Program-made: the position numbers and the translations under genes | Shown here: piece by piece, positions 8,088-15,395 of the stretch | Numbering within the stretch: the stretch's first letter is position 1 | Layout: the number at the start of each line of letters is the position of its first letter | The notes under the pieces: model-generated | Seen by the model: only the letters and a program-made list of their open reading frames with translations | What the model was told of the DNA's origin: nothing | Databases searched by the model: none | NCBI GenBank assembly: GCA_027435495.1 | Contig: DAHZZC010000584.1 | Span: 1-17,995 of the forward strand | Source of the DNA: Planctomycetales bacterium | GTDB lineage: Bacteria; Planctomycetota; Planctomycetia; Isosphaerales; Isosphaeraceae | Reading direction: 5' to 3' | DNA: 17,995 nucleotides

Positions 8088-8200
8088 GGAAGATCCCAGT
8101 ACCGTCCCGTAGCCAAGGGGACATCCGGCCGCGACCTCTGCCCGCTGCCGGCCACCCGACCACGGCCGGTCGGCTCCTTGATCATCTCCCTGATGCGCTT

Positions 8201-9631
8201 ATGAGATCTTTCCTCAACGCCTGTGGGTTGACCGAGCCGATCCGGCTGACCGTCGAGGGCCCCCGGCACGGCGAGGCCCGGCCCTGGCCGCTCCCCCAGC
8301 CGTTCGCCGTCCTCGGTCGCGACCCCCGCGCTGACCTCATCCTCGATGACCTGAAGGTCAGCCGGCGGCACCTCTACTTGCAGGCGATCGCCGGCGGCGT
8401 CTTCTGGCTCGACCTCGAGAGCCGGACCGGCACCTGCGACGCGACCGGTTCGCGCAAGTGGGGATGGCTCAACGGCGGCGAGCTGGTCCAGGTCGGCCCG
8501 TTCGTGATCCGACGTGAAGGCGGCGATCCAGCTCCCCCGTGCCGGGAATCCCCGCTGATCGTCCGGTCGATCGCACACGAAACCTTGCCCGGCGTCTCCC
8601 TGGAATTTCTCAACGGGCCCTCCGAGCGCACGGTCTGGCCGATGAATCGGGTGATCTCGCTCATCGGCTCGGCCCGAGGCTGCAAGTTCCGCCTGACCGA
8701 CCCCAGCGTCTCGGCCTTCCACGCCGCTCTGCTCCGAACCCCGACCGGCCTCTGGGTCGTCGACCTCCGTGGCGGCCGGAGCCTCTCGATCAACGCCGAG
8801 CCGGCCCGCTTCGGCCCGCTCGTCGAGGGCGACGTCCTGGGGATCGGCCGATACCGCATTCGCGTTCGGGTCCATGCCGCCGACGACAGCCTGGATCCCG
8901 AGGCCGGCTCCTCGGTCGGGTGGTCGGCTCCCTCGGGCCAGGGCACTCTGGCTCGTCGTTCCTCTCCGGCCGTCCCGTCGCTCGCCGCGTTCTCCGGCTT
9001 CTCGACATCGATGCCCATCCCGCCAATGCCGGTGGTCGCCTCGGCCGCTGGCGTCGAGCTCGTCAACGACTCCGGCCGAATGCATCCCGAGATCACCGAG
9101 TCGGCGCTGGTCCCGCTGGTCCATCAGTTCAGCATGATGCAGCAGCAGATGTTCGACCAGTTCCAGCAGGCGATGGGGATGCTCGTCCAGATGTTCAGCT
9201 CGATGCACCGCGAGCAGATGGACGTCATCCGCGAGGAACTGGACCGCCTGCACGACCTCACCCGCGAGCTTCAGGAGTTGAGGGAGGAACTCGCCAGATC
9301 GTCGAGCAAGCCAGCCCCCGCTGCTGCGCCGGCCAGGCCGATCCCGACCCTCCCGCCAAGATCGCAACCAGCGACACCGCCGAAACCGGCCGAGGCCCCC
9401 TCGGCCTCCGAGGCGCCCGCCGCTCCGCCGTCCCCGGCCGCGCGGCCAGCGCCAGCGCCGACGCGCCCGGTCGTCCCGCCGCCGACCGCACCACGCCCCG
9501 ACCAGGCCATCCCGGGCGTCACCGGCCCGCACGACGCCGTCGCCTGGATCCACCAGCGGATTGCCGCGATCCAGCAGGAGCGCGAGACCCGATGGCAGAA
9601 GATCGTCAAGCTTCTGCCGGGGATGTCGTGA
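8201..9631 (+). CDS. Tandem FHA-domain protein with coiled coil and Pro/Ala-rich linker
   Basis: 476 aa. The first FHA domain (about residues 15-106) shows LGRDPRADLILDD followed by VSRRH, the usual phosphothreonine-binding GR and SxxH residues. A second FHA-like domain (about 133-224) shows IGSARGCKFRL and SVSAFHAAL; it has the SxxH-type element but a less typical GS in place of GR, so it may bind differently. Residues about 308-367 are Met/Gln/Glu/Leu-rich and look like a coiled coil (QQQMFDQFQQAM to ELQELREEL). A Pro/Ala linker (about 368-440) leads to a short conserved-looking tail (VAWIHQRIAAIQQERETRW). There is no signal peptide, so it is probably cytoplasmic. FHA proteins read Ser/Thr-kinase phosphorylation; no kinase is encoded here, so its partner is unknown. 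No clear Shine-Dalgarno precedes the ATG. It may be unrelated to the glycan genes. Confidence 0.87.
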   Translation: MRSFLNACGLTEPIRLTVEGPRHGEARPWPLPQPFAVLGRDPRADLILDDLKVSRRHLYLQAIAGGVFWLDLESRTGTCDATGSRKWGWLNGGELVQVGPFVIRREGGDPAPPCRESPLIVRSIAHETLPGVSLEFLNGPSERTVWPMNRVISLIGSARGCKFRLTDPSVSAFHAALLRTPTGLWVVDLRGGRSLSINAEPARFGPLVEGDVLGIGRYRIRVRVHAADDSLDPEAGSSVGWSAPSGQGTLARRSSPAVPSLAAFSGFSTSMPIPPMPVVASAAGVELVNDSGRMHPEITESALVPLVHQFSMMQQQMFDQFQQAMGMLVQMFSSMHREQMDVIREELDRLHDLTRELQELREELARSSSKPAPAAAPARPIPTLPPRSQPATPPKPAEAPSASEAPAAPPSPAARPAPAPTRPVVPPPTAPRPDQAIPGVTGPHDAVAWIHQRIAAIQQERETRWQKIVKLLPGMS

Positions 9632-9649
9632 GAGTCGGTGAAACGAAGG

Positions 9650-9688
9650 CGGCCCGGCGGCCCCGATCGAATCGGGGCCGACGGGCCG
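9650..9688. terminator. Hairpin between convergent FHA and sat-cysC genes
   Basis: Arms 9650-9667 and 9671-9688 form a stem of 17 base pairs with one internal G/A mismatch (9657/9681) and a 3-nt loop. The inner part is CGGCCCCGAT paired with ATCGGGGCCG. It begins 19 nt after the FHA stop and ends 33 nt before the sat-cysC stop. There is no long T-run, so it is a likely shared transcription end, but not a textbook intrinsic terminator. Confidence 0.7.
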
Positions 9689-9721
9689 TGTTGAGATTCG
9701 GATGTCGCTCGCTCTGAGATA

Positions 9722-11494
9722 TCAGGCGACGATGTGGCCGTGGGGCAGAATGTAACCCAGATCCAGCAGCTTCGCCACGATCGCGTCGACGCACTGATCC
9801 ACGGCCAGTGCGCCGGTGTCGATGGTGACCTCGGGATTGGTCGGCGGCTCGTAGGGGTCATCGACGCCGGTGAAGCCCATCGGCTTCCCCTCGGCGACCG
9901 CGGCGCGGGCCTTGGCGTACATCCCCTTGACGTCCCGCTTCTCGCAGACCTCCACCGGGGCGCTGCAATACACCTCGACGAAATTCCCCTTCGACATCTT
10001 CCGGGCCTCGTCGCGGATCGCCCGGTACGGGCTGATGACCGAGCAGAGGGTCGTCCCGCCGTGCTGGGCGACCAGGCCCGCGACGTACCCGACGCGCCGG
10101 ATGTTGGTGTCGCGGTCTTCCTTGCTGAAGCCGAGCCCCTTCGAGAGGTGGGTCCGGATCTCGTCGCCGTCGAGCAGCGAGCAGTTCCGGCCGTACTCGG
10201 CCAGCCGCTCGATCAGAGCCTGGGCCACCGTGCTCTTGCCCGAGCCCGAAAGGCCCGTGAACCAAATCGTGAGCCCCTGGCGGAACCTCGGCGGGTTGGT
10301 CTCGTTGAGGATCTCGGCAACCGCCGGACGGCTGAACCACTCGGGAAGCTGCAACCCCTTCGCCAGGTAGTTGTCGCGAACCTGCGTCCCCGAGATATCC
10401 GCCGTCGTCGCGCCCGGCGGGACCGCGTCGACGGGGCAGTACCGCTCCTCGTCGGGCAGGTAGACCATCTGCTTGAAGTCGACCATCTCCATTCCGATCT
10501 CGTCCTTGTGCGTCGCCATCGATTCCTGGGCGGCATAGGGCGAGTAGAACGGCTTGCCGGTTGAGTCGTTACCGGGTCCGGCGTGGTCGCGGCCGACGAT
10601 GAAATGAGTGCAGCCGTAGTTCCGCCGGATGATCGCGTGGAGCAGGACCTCGTGCGGTCCGGCCATCCGCATGGCCAGCGGGAGCAGGCTCAAAACGACG
10701 CTTCCCGACTCGTAGTAGTTATCCACCAGGGCCCGATAGCACCGGACCCGGGTGTAATGATCGACGTCGCCTGGCTTGGTGACGCCGACGACCGGGTGAA
10801 TCAGGAGGCCGCCGCCGATCTGCTCGGCCGCGCGCTTGGTCAATTCCTCGTGCGCCCTGTGCAGTGGGTTCCGGGTCTGGAACGCGACGATCTTGCTCCA
10901 GCCGAGGCCTTGGAAGTGCTCGCGGAGTTCGGCCGGAGTCCGGCGCAGCTCGACGAAGTCGTAATGCGGCGGGACGCGGATCACTTCCAGCCGGCCCGAG
11001 GCGTAGTGGTTGGCCTGTCGATGGAGGTGGGCCACCGCTGGGTGCTTCGTGTCGGTCGAGCCGTAGGCGCCCTTGGCCTCCGCCTCCTTGTCGTAGGAAT
11101 AGATTTCTTCGACGTGGAGGAAGGCCAGGAGGTTGCCGTAGACGTCGCGGAGGGCGAGTGGCTTCCCCTCGGCGACGCCCTCGCCGGGCTTCACCGGGAG
11201 CGTCACGGGGAGCGGCCAGAGGGTTCCGTCGGCGAGGCGCATCTCGGCGACGACCCGGTTGTAATCGGCCTTGCCGAGGAAGGTCTTCAGGGGTGAGAAC
11301 CCACCGACCGCGAGCAGTTCCAGGTCGCAGAGCCCGCGCTCGTCGAGGGTGAGGCTGGCGAAGTCCTTGGCGGTCGCCTTCATCTCGGCGGCCCGGGCGT
11401 CGCCGACGATCAGGTTGACCAGCGTGCCGCCGTAGGGGGTATTCAGCGAGCCAGTGCCGGTCGTGGAGGATGTTTGGGGGGTGGAGGTGCTAAT
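9722..11494 (-). CDS. Bifunctional sulfate adenylyltransferase / adenylylsulfate kinase
   Basis: Converts sulfate and ATP to APS and then PAPS, the sulfate donor for sulfotransferases and for reductive assimilation. The N-terminal ATP sulfurylase (homo-oligomeric Sat type, not CysDN) shows QTRNP with HRAH two residues on, and GRDHAG; the C-terminal APS kinase shows the P-loop GLSGSGKST, DGDEIR and the GFTGVDDPYE segment. All key motifs are intact. Start choice is odd: the frame runs to an ATG at 11650 (642 aa), but the first 52 residues are Arg/Gly/Pro-rich, lack Leu, Val and a Shine-Dalgarno, and overlap a candidate promoter. The homology-like N-terminus (STSTPQTSS) follows an ATT at 11492-11494 with AAGAGGA 8 nt upstream, giving 590 aa. 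I therefore chose ATT; CTG at 11444-11446 is another option. The kinase fusion beside sugar-nucleotide genes suggests supply of sulfate for a glycan. Confidence 0.9.
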   Translation of the reverse strand: MSTSTPQTSSTTGTGSLNTPYGGTLVNLIVGDARAAEMKATAKDFASLTLDERGLCDLELLAVGGFSPLKTFLGKADYNRVVAEMRLADGTLWPLPVTLPVKPGEGVAEGKPLALRDVYGNLLAFLHVEEIYSYDKEAEAKGAYGSTDTKHPAVAHLHRQANHYASGRLEVIRVPPHYDFVELRRTPAELREHFQGLGWSKIVAFQTRNPLHRAHEELTKRAAEQIGGGLLIHPVVGVTKPGDVDHYTRVRCYRALVDNYYESGSVVLSLLPLAMRMAGPHEVLLHAIIRRNYGCTHFIVGRDHAGPGNDSTGKPFYSPYAAQESMATHKDEIGMEMVDFKQMVYLPDEERYCPVDAVPPGATTADISGTQVRDNYLAKGLQLPEWFSRPAVAEILNETNPPRFRQGLTIWFTGLSGSGKSTVAQALIERLAEYGRNCSLLDGDEIRTHLSKGLGFSKEDRDTNIRRVGYVAGLVAQHGGTTLCSVISPYRAIRDEARKMSKGNFVEVYCSAPVEVCEKRDVKGMYAKARAAVAEGKPMGFTGVDDPYEPPTNPEVTIDTGALAVDQCVDAIVAKLLDLGYILPHGHIVA

Positions 11495-11627
11495 CGTCGT
11501 CGTCCTCTTGTCTCGTGTCGGATCGGATCGTCCGGGGCGAGCGGGCGCGTTCGCCGATGGGGCCGGGCCACCGGTCCGTCCCGGGGCGCCTCGAAATTCG
11601 CGAGCCGCGCGGCGGCGCGGGCCCGAT

Positions 11628-11657
11628 ATTTTATCGTGAGGAGTCCTCATCGATCAA
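11628..11657 (-). promoter_or_regulatory. Candidate sat-cysC promoter with palindromic spacer
   Basis: On the minus strand, TTGATC (11652-11657, 4 of 6) and TAAAAT (11628-11633, 5 of 6) are 18 bp apart. The spacer holds the perfect 13-nt palindrome TGAGGA-G-TCCTCA (11637-11649), which is where a repressor or MerR-like activator site would sit. The predicted start of transcription, near 11621, lies downstream of the upstream ATG at 11650, which argues that this ATG is not used. Found by eye. Confidence 0.5.
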
Positions 11658-11684
11658 CGTCACGCTGACGCCGGCACCAGCCGG

Positions 11685-11819
11685 CCAGCCGGCGAACTTC
11701 GCGAAACCTTGGGATTCGTCTGGGTCGAAGGTCCCATGTAGGAGCCGGCTCCAGCCGGCGATTTTCGCGATACCTTGGGCTTCGTCCGGGTCGGGAGCAG
11801 GAGCTCCCTCCTACATGGG
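11685..11819. repeat. REP-like duplicated element
   Basis: Two 43-bp direct copies (11685-11727 and 11751-11793) differ at only a few positions; both start CCAGCCGGCGA and run through TTCGCGA, CCTTGGG and TTCGTC to GGGTCG. The repeat period is 66 bp. CCCATGTAGGAG (11733-11744) recurs inverted as CTCCTACATGGG (11808-11819), bracketing the second copy. Between them GCCGGCT-CC-AGCCGGC (11744-11759, approximately) forms a 7-bp hairpin after GTAGGAG, the layout of REP/BIME elements known from Pseudomonas (GTAGGAG followed by a GC hairpin and CGAT). It lies between two minus-strand genes, where REP sequences usually lie. Confidence 0.7.
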
Positions 11820-11876
11820 CTGATACATAAGACAATGTGATCGCATTGCGAATCGGGATCGGGGCCACAGGCCCTC

Positions 11877-12815
11877 TCACGGACGGGCGTCGGCCTCGGC
11901 CTTGTTCTCCAGGTACCAGCCGATGGTTCGCTTCAGGCCGGCCTCCAGACTGGTCGGTGGGCGCCAGTTCAGGACGCTCTCCATCTTCGAGACGTCCAGC
12001 ACCTTCCGCATCACACCGTCGGCCTTGGTCGTGTCCCAGACGATCTCGCCACGAAATCCGGTCAGCTTCGCGGTCAATTCGGCGAGTTCCTTGATCGTCG
12101 TGCCGATTCCCGTCCCGACGTTCAGGGGTTCGGTGTATCCGCTCTTCAACAGCCGGACGACGGCCTCGGCTGCGTCGCCCGAGTAGATGAACTCCCGGAC
12201 CGGCGCCCCGGTTCCCCAGCAAACGACCTTCTCGGCCTTCGCCTGCACGGCGTCGGCAAACTTCTTGATCAGCGCCGCGGCCACGTGCGAGCGATACTCG
12301 CCGAAAACGTCGTGTTCGCCGTAGAGGTTGGTGACGATCGGCATCTGGCCGACGATCCCACACCCCTTGCCGTAGGCACGAAGGCCGACCTCCAGCACCT
12401 TCTTGGTGAACCCGTATGACTCGACCGACGGGTGCAGCGGACCTGACCAGAAGTCGGCTTCCTTCATGTCGCCGACGACCCCGCCCGGGTACGAGCAGGC
12501 CGAGCCGATCGCCATGACCTTCTTGACGCCGGCGGCGGCGGCGGCTTCCAGGACGTTCACGCCCATGACCACGTTCCGCGAGAAGATTTGCACCGGCTCG
12601 GCGATGCAGATCCCCAGCCCGCCGTAGTAGGCCGCCGAGTGGACGATGATGTCGGGGGCCATCCGCCGGACGACCTGGCGGGTCGATTCGGCGTCCATCA
12701 GGTCGAAATCCGGGCGGCCTGGGGTGGCGACCTCATAATCATGCCGCCGGAGAGCCTCGGCGATCCTGCGTCCGTAGAATCCGCTCCCTCCCGTCAGCAG
12801 CACACGCTCCGTCAT
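11877..12815 (-). CDS. NAD(P)-dependent epimerase, GDP-L-fucose synthase-like
   Basis: 312 aa, the normal length of GDP-L-fucose synthase (Fcl/WcaG), which turns GDP-4-keto-6-deoxymannose into GDP-L-fucose. It shows the Rossmann motif GGSGFYG (residues 9-15), HSAAYYGGLG, the catalytic serine region GSACSYP (about 104-110) and YGFTK (Tyr134, Lys138). Further family hallmarks are NLYGEHD, WGTGAPVREFIY, the LNVGTG loop and WDTTKADGVMRK with LDVSK. This pattern matches Fcl better than generic dehydratases, but a related GDP- or CDP-sugar epimerase cannot be excluded. GDP-mannose 4,6-dehydratase, its usual partner, is not in the window. The start is firm: AAGGAGG lies 7 nt before the ATG. A candidate promoter (12893-12922) and an upstream terminator suggest it is the first gene of its transcript, possibly reading on into sat-cysC. 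Confidence 0.85.
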   Translation of the reverse strand: MTERVLLTGGSGFYGRRIAEALRRHDYEVATPGRPDFDLMDAESTRQVVRRMAPDIIVHSAAYYGGLGICIAEPVQIFSRNVVMGVNVLEAAAAAGVKKVMAIGSACSYPGGVVGDMKEADFWSGPLHPSVESYGFTKKVLEVGLRAYGKGCGIVGQMPIVTNLYGEHDVFGEYRSHVAAALIKKFADAVQAKAEKVVCWGTGAPVREFIYSGDAAEAVVRLLKSGYTEPLNVGTGIGTTIKELAELTAKLTGFRGEIVWDTTKADGVMRKVLDVSKMESVLNWRPPTSLEAGLKRTIGWYLENKAEADARP

Positions 12816-12822
12816 GATCCAT

Positions 12823-12829
12823 CCTCCTT
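12823..12829 (-). promoter_or_regulatory. Strong Shine-Dalgarno of the epimerase gene
   Basis: AAGGAGG on the minus strand, 7 nt before the ATG at 12813-12815. It is the clearest ribosome-binding site in the window and fixes the start. Confidence 0.8.
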
Positions 12830-12892
12830 GGTTCGATCCGTCTGAGGGGGCCCGATCCGATCGCGCGGGGCGACCCGTCGCGGGGCCCTCCT

Positions 12893-12922
12893 ACCATACC
12901 GGAGAGCCCGAGTTCCTGTCAT
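12893..12922 (-). promoter_or_regulatory. Candidate promoter of the epimerase gene
   Basis: On the minus strand ATGACA (12917-12922, 5 of 6 to TTGACA) and TATGGT (12893-12898, 4 of 6 to TATAAT) are 18 bp apart. It lies just after the terminator of the membrane-protein gene and would give a leader of about 70 nt. Confidence 0.45.
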
Positions 12923-12989
12923 CAGGAGGACGCTTGCTCACGCCCGGATACCGGTGGGAACGGGGTTCCGGGCGCGGAATCCGCGCAAG

Positions 12990-13015
12990 AAAAAAGCCGG
13001 ACCCAGGGGCCCGGC
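12990..13015 (-). terminator. Intrinsic terminator after the membrane-protein gene
   Basis: On the minus strand GCCGGGCC-CCTG-GGTCCGGC forms an 8-bp stem (one G-U pair) with a 4-nt loop, followed at once by six T (12990-12995). It starts about 44 nt after the stop at 13059. This is the best intrinsic terminator in the window and separates the membrane-protein transcript from the epimerase gene. Confidence 0.85.
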
Positions 13016-13058
13016 CGATCGATTCGATGGAACCTGGCAATTCCGGCGGCGGCTCGGA

Positions 13059-15395
13059 TCAGCGAGTGGATTGGAGCCTCCAGATCTCGAGATGGCCGAT
13101 CCGCTTCTCGATCTCATAATCCGCCAGGAGGACGTTCCGATAGGCAGACAAGGCTTCCCTGAGAGAAGTCCAGTCTTCGTGAAGATCGGTGGGTTCCTGA
13201 ATCACGACGCGGGGAGTCTTCCTCGCCTGAAAGCGGCCGATCGCCTCGGTCAGTTGTTGCTTCGTCTTCAGGTCGGGCAGGAGAGGCGAATAGCGATCCA
13301 GCGGGGGGCATCCCGAAGCCAGGTAAAAGATCGGGTCGAAGGCGTGGATGATCTCGATGCTTTGACCAGACGTTCGATATTCGGCCATTTGACCCGTCAC
13401 CGAGCGGAATTCCTCGATCTTCTCCGCATCGCTCTCCGGGAATCCGCAAAGCCCGGGCATCAGGCACAATTCCGGGCCGAGGCTGGTCGAGCGTACGGGA
13501 CGATTCCAGAGATTCGGGTAACCACGAAACGCGGGGTTGGTCCAGAGTGCGATCAGAGCGACGACCAGCGCCAATCCCGGCGCTCCCTGGCGGAGGAGCG
13601 AGGTCCGCCAGGGCGTGGAGCCGGACCGGCCCAGGCCGGCCGTGACCTCCAGCGATCGATCCAGAATGGACCGGGCGAGATAGGCGGCAAGGACGCCGAA
13701 CGGCAAGATGCAGTGGAAGATATTCCACGGATGCGAGCGATTGACGAACAAGGCCATCGCACACCAGGCGTAGCTCCCCCAGCATCCCATGTAGCGATCT
13801 TGGAATCCCATGCGGCCTGACCGTCTCCGCAGGATCGGGAGTAACATGGAGCCGATCGAGAGCCCGACCAGTACCATCAACATCGCCAGGGCGATCCGCC
13901 CACTCCTGACGACGGGAAGCGAGGAAAAGCCGCCGCCGTATGTCCTGACTCCTTCCAGCCATCCCTCGAAAAATTCACGCGAGAACAGGGTGCCTCGGCT
14001 TGCGATGAGGAGGCCCACCGCCGTGACCGAGATCAGCGTCGCAGCGAGGGACGCCATCGTCCGAATGCTGAGATTCGCCGACCAGGGGCCTTCGACACCC
14101 CGAACACCGTGGAGCCACGTCACAAAAAGGTAGTAGAAAAACGATGCGAGCAGGTAAAGGCCGGTATCCATCTCGAAGAGAAGCCCGAGTCCTACCATCG
14201 CTGAGCTCGCGACCATCCACCGCGAATGCCCCGACCGGCCATGCAAGGCGAGCATGGCGAAAAATCCGAGGTCGAAGACCGACCGCACGATCGAGGACGA
14301 CGGCCAGGACCACATCGTGATGGAGCCACTATCCGGCAAGCCGTGGAAAAGTTGAAGGTTCAAGAAAACGAAAAAGATCGCAGCGGCCAGCAGCGCGCCC
14401 CCCGCGACATGGCGGAGGGTGAGGTAGTACAGCACAAAGTAGAGTGTGCCGCAGAGGACAAAAATCGCCGCGCAGGTTGCATAGGTAATCGGCGTGACCG
14501 CGGATAGCCAGGAAAGTACGACAGGCCAGCCAACGCCGTATTGAGAGAAGACATCCGTCCCGAGGGCCCGCCCATGAAAGAAGCCCAGGGCGGGCCCCAT
14601 GAGGTAGAAATCCCAATGATGAAATTGATCGAGATTATAGGTCTGATAAGCAATCAATTTCCAGTCTGGGATGTAGATCAGAGATGCGATGAGGGCCACC
14701 ATGCCGACATCAAAAAGCCAATGAACGACGGTCTGACTCGACCGCACCGACCTGCCTTCTGCCAGCTCAGCGGCCTGTCGCTCTCCGTCGTGGGCCGGGA
14801 CGTCTGGAGCCCGTGCGACGGTCCATCCCCCGGCCAGCCCGGGCCGACCTCGGAACAGGAAGATCGCGGCCGCCGCCGCAAGCCCTGGCATCATCAGCAG
14901 GATCGAAGTGGATCGTCTGAGGCCGCCGGCCAGCAGGATCGTGCTGGGGGAGGCCAGGTTGAGCCAAAATGGGATCGTCGGCACGAGGGCAAGAAGAAGG
15001 GCGACGCGATGGCCGGGAAGAACCGCCGTCTTGATGCCGGGCGGCTCGCTCCGCCGACGCCAGGCCCTCTCCAGGGTGATCGCCAGGAGCACGGCGAGAC
15101 AGGAGCCGAACGCATAGAAGGGGAGATCGCGGTCAGGATGGTGCCGGAACTTCCCGTACTCAGTGTACTGGTCCCACATCGGAGATGCCGGCTTGATGCT
15201 GAACCCGGCGAACCCCGCCAGCATCCACTGGACCCCGATGTAGACGCCCACCAGCGCAAAGTTCGAGATCCGGTCGTTCGGATCGGTGGAAATCACGCTC
15301 CACCACGCGCCCCTTACTCGATCGCTCAGACTTCGGGCGCCCGGCTCGTCGCTCCTGAGAAGTCGACGATTCTCGCGATCCGAAAGGTGCTGCAT
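13059..15395 (-). CDS. Multi-pass membrane protein, possible GT-C-type glycosyltransferase
   Basis: 778 aa; I do not recognise a named family. Around a dozen hydrophobic segments run from residue about 46 to 620 (for example 46-66, 92-110, 129-148, 162-181, 224-243, 303-325, 333-350, 399-426, 446-466, 500-521, 540-574, 603-620). A soluble C-terminal part of about 155 residues follows, with HAFDPIFYLASG, PLDRYSP and RVVIQEPTDLHEDW. The conserved-looking loop at about 255-290 (LDQFHHWDFYLMGPALGFFHG, then TDVFSQYGVGWP) contains acidic residues before a membrane helix, as in GT-C enzymes that use lipid-linked sugars. The layout of membrane region plus small C-terminal domain also fits GT-C. This makes a glycosyltransferase or glycan-related membrane enzyme plausible beside the phosphoglycosyl transferase, but it is inference. 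By eye the gene is less GC-rich than its neighbours. No clear ribosome-binding site precedes the ATG. Confidence 0.75.
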   Translation of the reverse strand: MQHLSDRENRRLLRSDEPGARSLSDRVRGAWWSVISTDPNDRISNFALVGVYIGVQWMLAGFAGFSIKPASPMWDQYTEYGKFRHHPDRDLPFYAFGSCLAVLLAITLERAWRRRSEPPGIKTAVLPGHRVALLLALVPTIPFWLNLASPSTILLAGGLRRSTSILLMMPGLAAAAAIFLFRGRPGLAGGWTVARAPDVPAHDGERQAAELAEGRSVRSSQTVVHWLFDVGMVALIASLIYIPDWKLIAYQTYNLDQFHHWDFYLMGPALGFFHGRALGTDVFSQYGVGWPVVLSWLSAVTPITYATCAAIFVLCGTLYFVLYYLTLRHVAGGALLAAAIFFVFLNLQLFHGLPDSGSITMWSWPSSSIVRSVFDLGFFAMLALHGRSGHSRWMVASSAMVGLGLLFEMDTGLYLLASFFYYLFVTWLHGVRGVEGPWSANLSIRTMASLAATLISVTAVGLLIASRGTLFSREFFEGWLEGVRTYGGGFSSLPVVRSGRIALAMLMVLVGLSIGSMLLPILRRRSGRMGFQDRYMGCWGSYAWCAMALFVNRSHPWNIFHCILPFGVLAAYLARSILDRSLEVTAGLGRSGSTPWRTSLLRQGAPGLALVVALIALWTNPAFRGYPNLWNRPVRSTSLGPELCLMPGLCGFPESDAEKIEEFRSVTGQMAEYRTSGQSIEIIHAFDPIFYLASGCPPLDRYSPLLPDLKTKQQLTEAIGRFQARKTPRVVIQEPTDLHEDWTSLREALSAYRNVLLADYEIEKRIGHLEIWRLQSTR

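Larger units (their letters stand above)
7856..8200. other. Divergent intergenic region between rfbA and the FHA gene
   Basis: 345 bp without a gene. It carries one candidate promoter in each direction (7939-7968 minus, 8059-8087 plus), a GGAGG ribosome-binding site for rfbA (7868-7872 on the minus strand) and GC-rich inverted repeats in the FHA leader: CCGGCC 8148-8153 with GGCCGG 8164-8169, overlapping CCGACC 8156-8161 with GGTCGG 8168-8173. The two pairings exclude each other. Confidence 0.55.
11495..11876. other. sat-cysC leader and REP-like intergenic region
   Basis: 382 bp between sat-cysC (from its preferred start) and the epimerase gene. It contains a Shine-Dalgarno (AAGAGGA on the minus strand, 11503-11509), a leader of about 125 nt, a candidate promoter with internal palindrome (11628-11657) and a duplicated REP-like element (11685-11819). 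The part of the sat-cysC frame that runs through 11495-11650 is probably not translated. I see no terminator with a T-run for the epimerase gene; the hairpins of the REP-like element may serve instead. Confidence 0.6.

Noticed and set aside
11495..11650. 52-residue N-terminal extension of Sat-CysC
   Set aside because: No ribosome-binding site, atypical composition, and it overlaps the predicted promoter; kept only as an alternative start.
12954..13820. 288-aa open frame on the plus strand
   Set aside because: Antisense to the membrane-protein gene and runs through its intrinsic terminator.
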